Source: Pseudalkalibacillus berkeleyi (GTDB lineage Bacteria; Bacillota; Bacilli; Bacillales; Fictibacillaceae). From it: DNA of 64,000 bases. The stretch covers positions 744,001 to 808,000 of the forward strand of contig NZ_JAKIJS010000001.1 of NCBI RefSeq assembly GCF_021608225.1, given 5' to 3'. A program made the position numbers and the translations under genes. Of the stretch, positions 62,988-64,000 are shown piece by piece. The notes below the pieces were generated by a model. The model ran no database searches. It was given only the letters and a program-made list of their open reading frames with translations, and was not told where the DNA came from. How positions within the stretch are numbered: position 1 is the stretch's first letter; every line of letters starts with the position of its first letter.

Positions 62988-63231
62988 TTTCTTCAACTCC
63001 TTAAGCCTGCTGGTTACTCGATACTGACGCGCTTGTAAGCATTGAGATTATTTTAACACAAGTTGTTTTCTAAAAGAATATGTGCCAATGTTAGTTTTGT
63101 TCTAAGAAGTTCTAAATCGAAAGAATCGGTCATATTGTACTAATATCCTCGTCCTGTATAATTTTTCTTGTATAGCTTTATTGAAACGTTTAATATAAAT
63201 AATTAGAGAGAAATTGATAGGGGGAACCATT

Positions 63232-63900
63232 TTGAGCGTCAAAAAAAGTATAGTTTTGATCTTTTTGACAATTGGATTATTAGTCAGTGGTTGTTCAGTA
63301 GGACAGTCAACAGAAGAAAAAATACATGAACATTTAGAAGAGACGGTTAGTTTAGAGAAGGGCTTTGGAGAGGTACAACAGTCACTTGTTGATGCAGAAC
63401 AGAAAGAGCAGAAATTATTTAACGAGATCCTAGCATTAAGCATGAAGGATATTGATCAGATTACAAAACTTGCGGATCAAGCCATTGTATCAGCCGAGAC
63501 ACGTCAAAAACATATTAAACAAGAAAAGGAAAGTATACAGAGTGCATATAACAATTTCAAAACCGTCAAGGAATTGTCTAAAGAAATCGAAGATGAAAAA
63601 GTTCAAACAGCTGCAGATCATCTAATTGAGACGATGGACCAACGATTTGAAAGCTATCAGGGTTTACATAAAGCATATGTTAAAGCACTGGAAAAGGATT
63701 TAGAGTTATATGAATTGCTAAAGAAAGAAGACTTGTCTTTAGATGAATTAAAGAAGCATACAGAAACTTTGAATAAACATTATGAGGAAGTATTAACAAA
63801 ACAAGATAAGTTTAATTCCTTAACAGATCAATATAATGAGAAGAAGAAATCCTTCTACAAACAAGCTGGATTATCAACAGGAAAAATCAAGGACTCCTAA
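63232..63900 (+). CDS. ykyA: YkyA-like lipoprotein
   Basis: 222 residues with a lipoprotein signal (basic start, hydrophobic stretch, lipobox LVSGC with Cys21) and a long helical, Glu/Lys/Gln-rich body likely forming coiled coils outside the membrane. B. subtilis ykyA lies between def and pdhA; pdhA would be just beyond this window. TTG 63232 follows GGGGAA. Function not known. Confidence 0.9.
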   Translation: MSVKKSIVLIFLTIGLLVSGCSVGQSTEEKIHEHLEETVSLEKGFGEVQQSLVDAEQKEQKLFNEILALSMKDIDQITKLADQAIVSAETRQKHIKQEKESIQSAYNNFKTVKELSKEIEDEKVQTAADHLIETMDQRFESYQGLHKAYVKALEKDLELYELLKKEDLSLDELKKHTETLNKHYEEVLTKQDKFNSLTDQYNEKKKSFYKQAGLSTGKIKDS

Positions 63901-63921
63901 TTAAAAATGAAATGTGCAAAG

Positions 63922-63948
63922 CCGGTCCAAGTGGATCGGTTTTTTTCG
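63922..63948 (+). terminator. Terminator after ykyA
   Basis: Stem CCGGTCC / GGATCGG (one G-T pair) with AAGT loop and T7. Confidence 0.82.
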
Positions 63949-64000
63949 TTTGTGTAGTAGTACAGACTGTTGTTCTATATTAGTACAGTTCGACTTATTC

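Noticed and set aside
1-64000. CRISPR arrays, insertion sequences, prophage or att sites
   Set aside because: No spaced direct repeats, transposase, integrase or phage structural gene was found; the only tandem repeat is inside the SR-rich gene.

Overview
The window is an AT-rich chromosomal segment of a spore-forming Bacillaceae (Firmicutes). Gene content and order match Bacillus subtilis in several blocks: a yjbQ-like antiporter end next to fabI; yjcF-yjcG-yjcH; ccpC, dapH-dapL-ykuS-ykuT-ykuU; yknU-yknV; ktrC; and rnjA-rpoY-ykrA-defB-ykyA at the right end (just before pdhA in B. subtilis). A Spo0E-type phosphatase, a CgeB-type glycosyltransferase and coat-like proteins point to sporulation. 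No rRNA, IS element, phage or CRISPR array is visible; there is one tRNA (Val, GAC).

Region 1 (about 0.4-31.5 kb) is a large accessory block in the place where B. subtilis has fabI-cotO-cotZ-cotY-cotX. It holds about ten glycosyltransferases (several in duplicated pairs or triplets), a PIG-L deacetylase, a methyltransferase and sugar-nucleotide enzymes for UDP-Glc, UDP-GlcA, UDP-Xyl, UDP-Gal, UDP-Galf and probably a UDP-2-acetamido-2,6-dideoxy-L-hexose (L-RhaNAc, L-QuiNAc or L-FucNAc). Unusually, it also holds a complete sulfation route: SLC13-type permease, ATP sulfurylase, APS kinase and a PAPS-dependent sulfotransferase with its PAPS-binding motifs intact. Two duplicated small Cys-rich proteins, a larger coat-like protein and a coiled-coil gene behind a textbook SigK promoter lie in or beside this block. 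The best reading is a locus that builds a sulfated glycan on the spore surface. This is inference from gene content and context.

Region 2 (31.5-45 kb) is ordinary core and metabolic sequence: metallo-hydrolase, DUF421 protein, yjcFGH, a YutG/PgpA-family protein, tRNA-Val, a short spo0E-like gene, CorA, a DHA2 drug exporter, a VOC protein, a TauE/SafE permease, CcpC with its ATAA-N7-TTAT operator, DapH/DapL, YkuS, ChaB and the YkuT MscS channel.

Region 3 (45-64 kb) has a 2-Cys peroxiredoxin, the heterodimeric ABC exporter YknUV, cytochrome bd oxidase CydAB, KtrC, a membrane protein with five regular TM-helix repeats, an unfamiliar gene pair (a membrane-anchored protein and a membrane protein with four tandem phosphatase-like domains, only one with HCx5R), RNase J1, RpoY, an EamA transporter, YkrA, a Ser/Arg-rich repeat protein resembling coat proteins, peptide deformylase and lipoprotein YkyA. 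Several starts below were moved downstream to codons with good Shine-Dalgarno sites.
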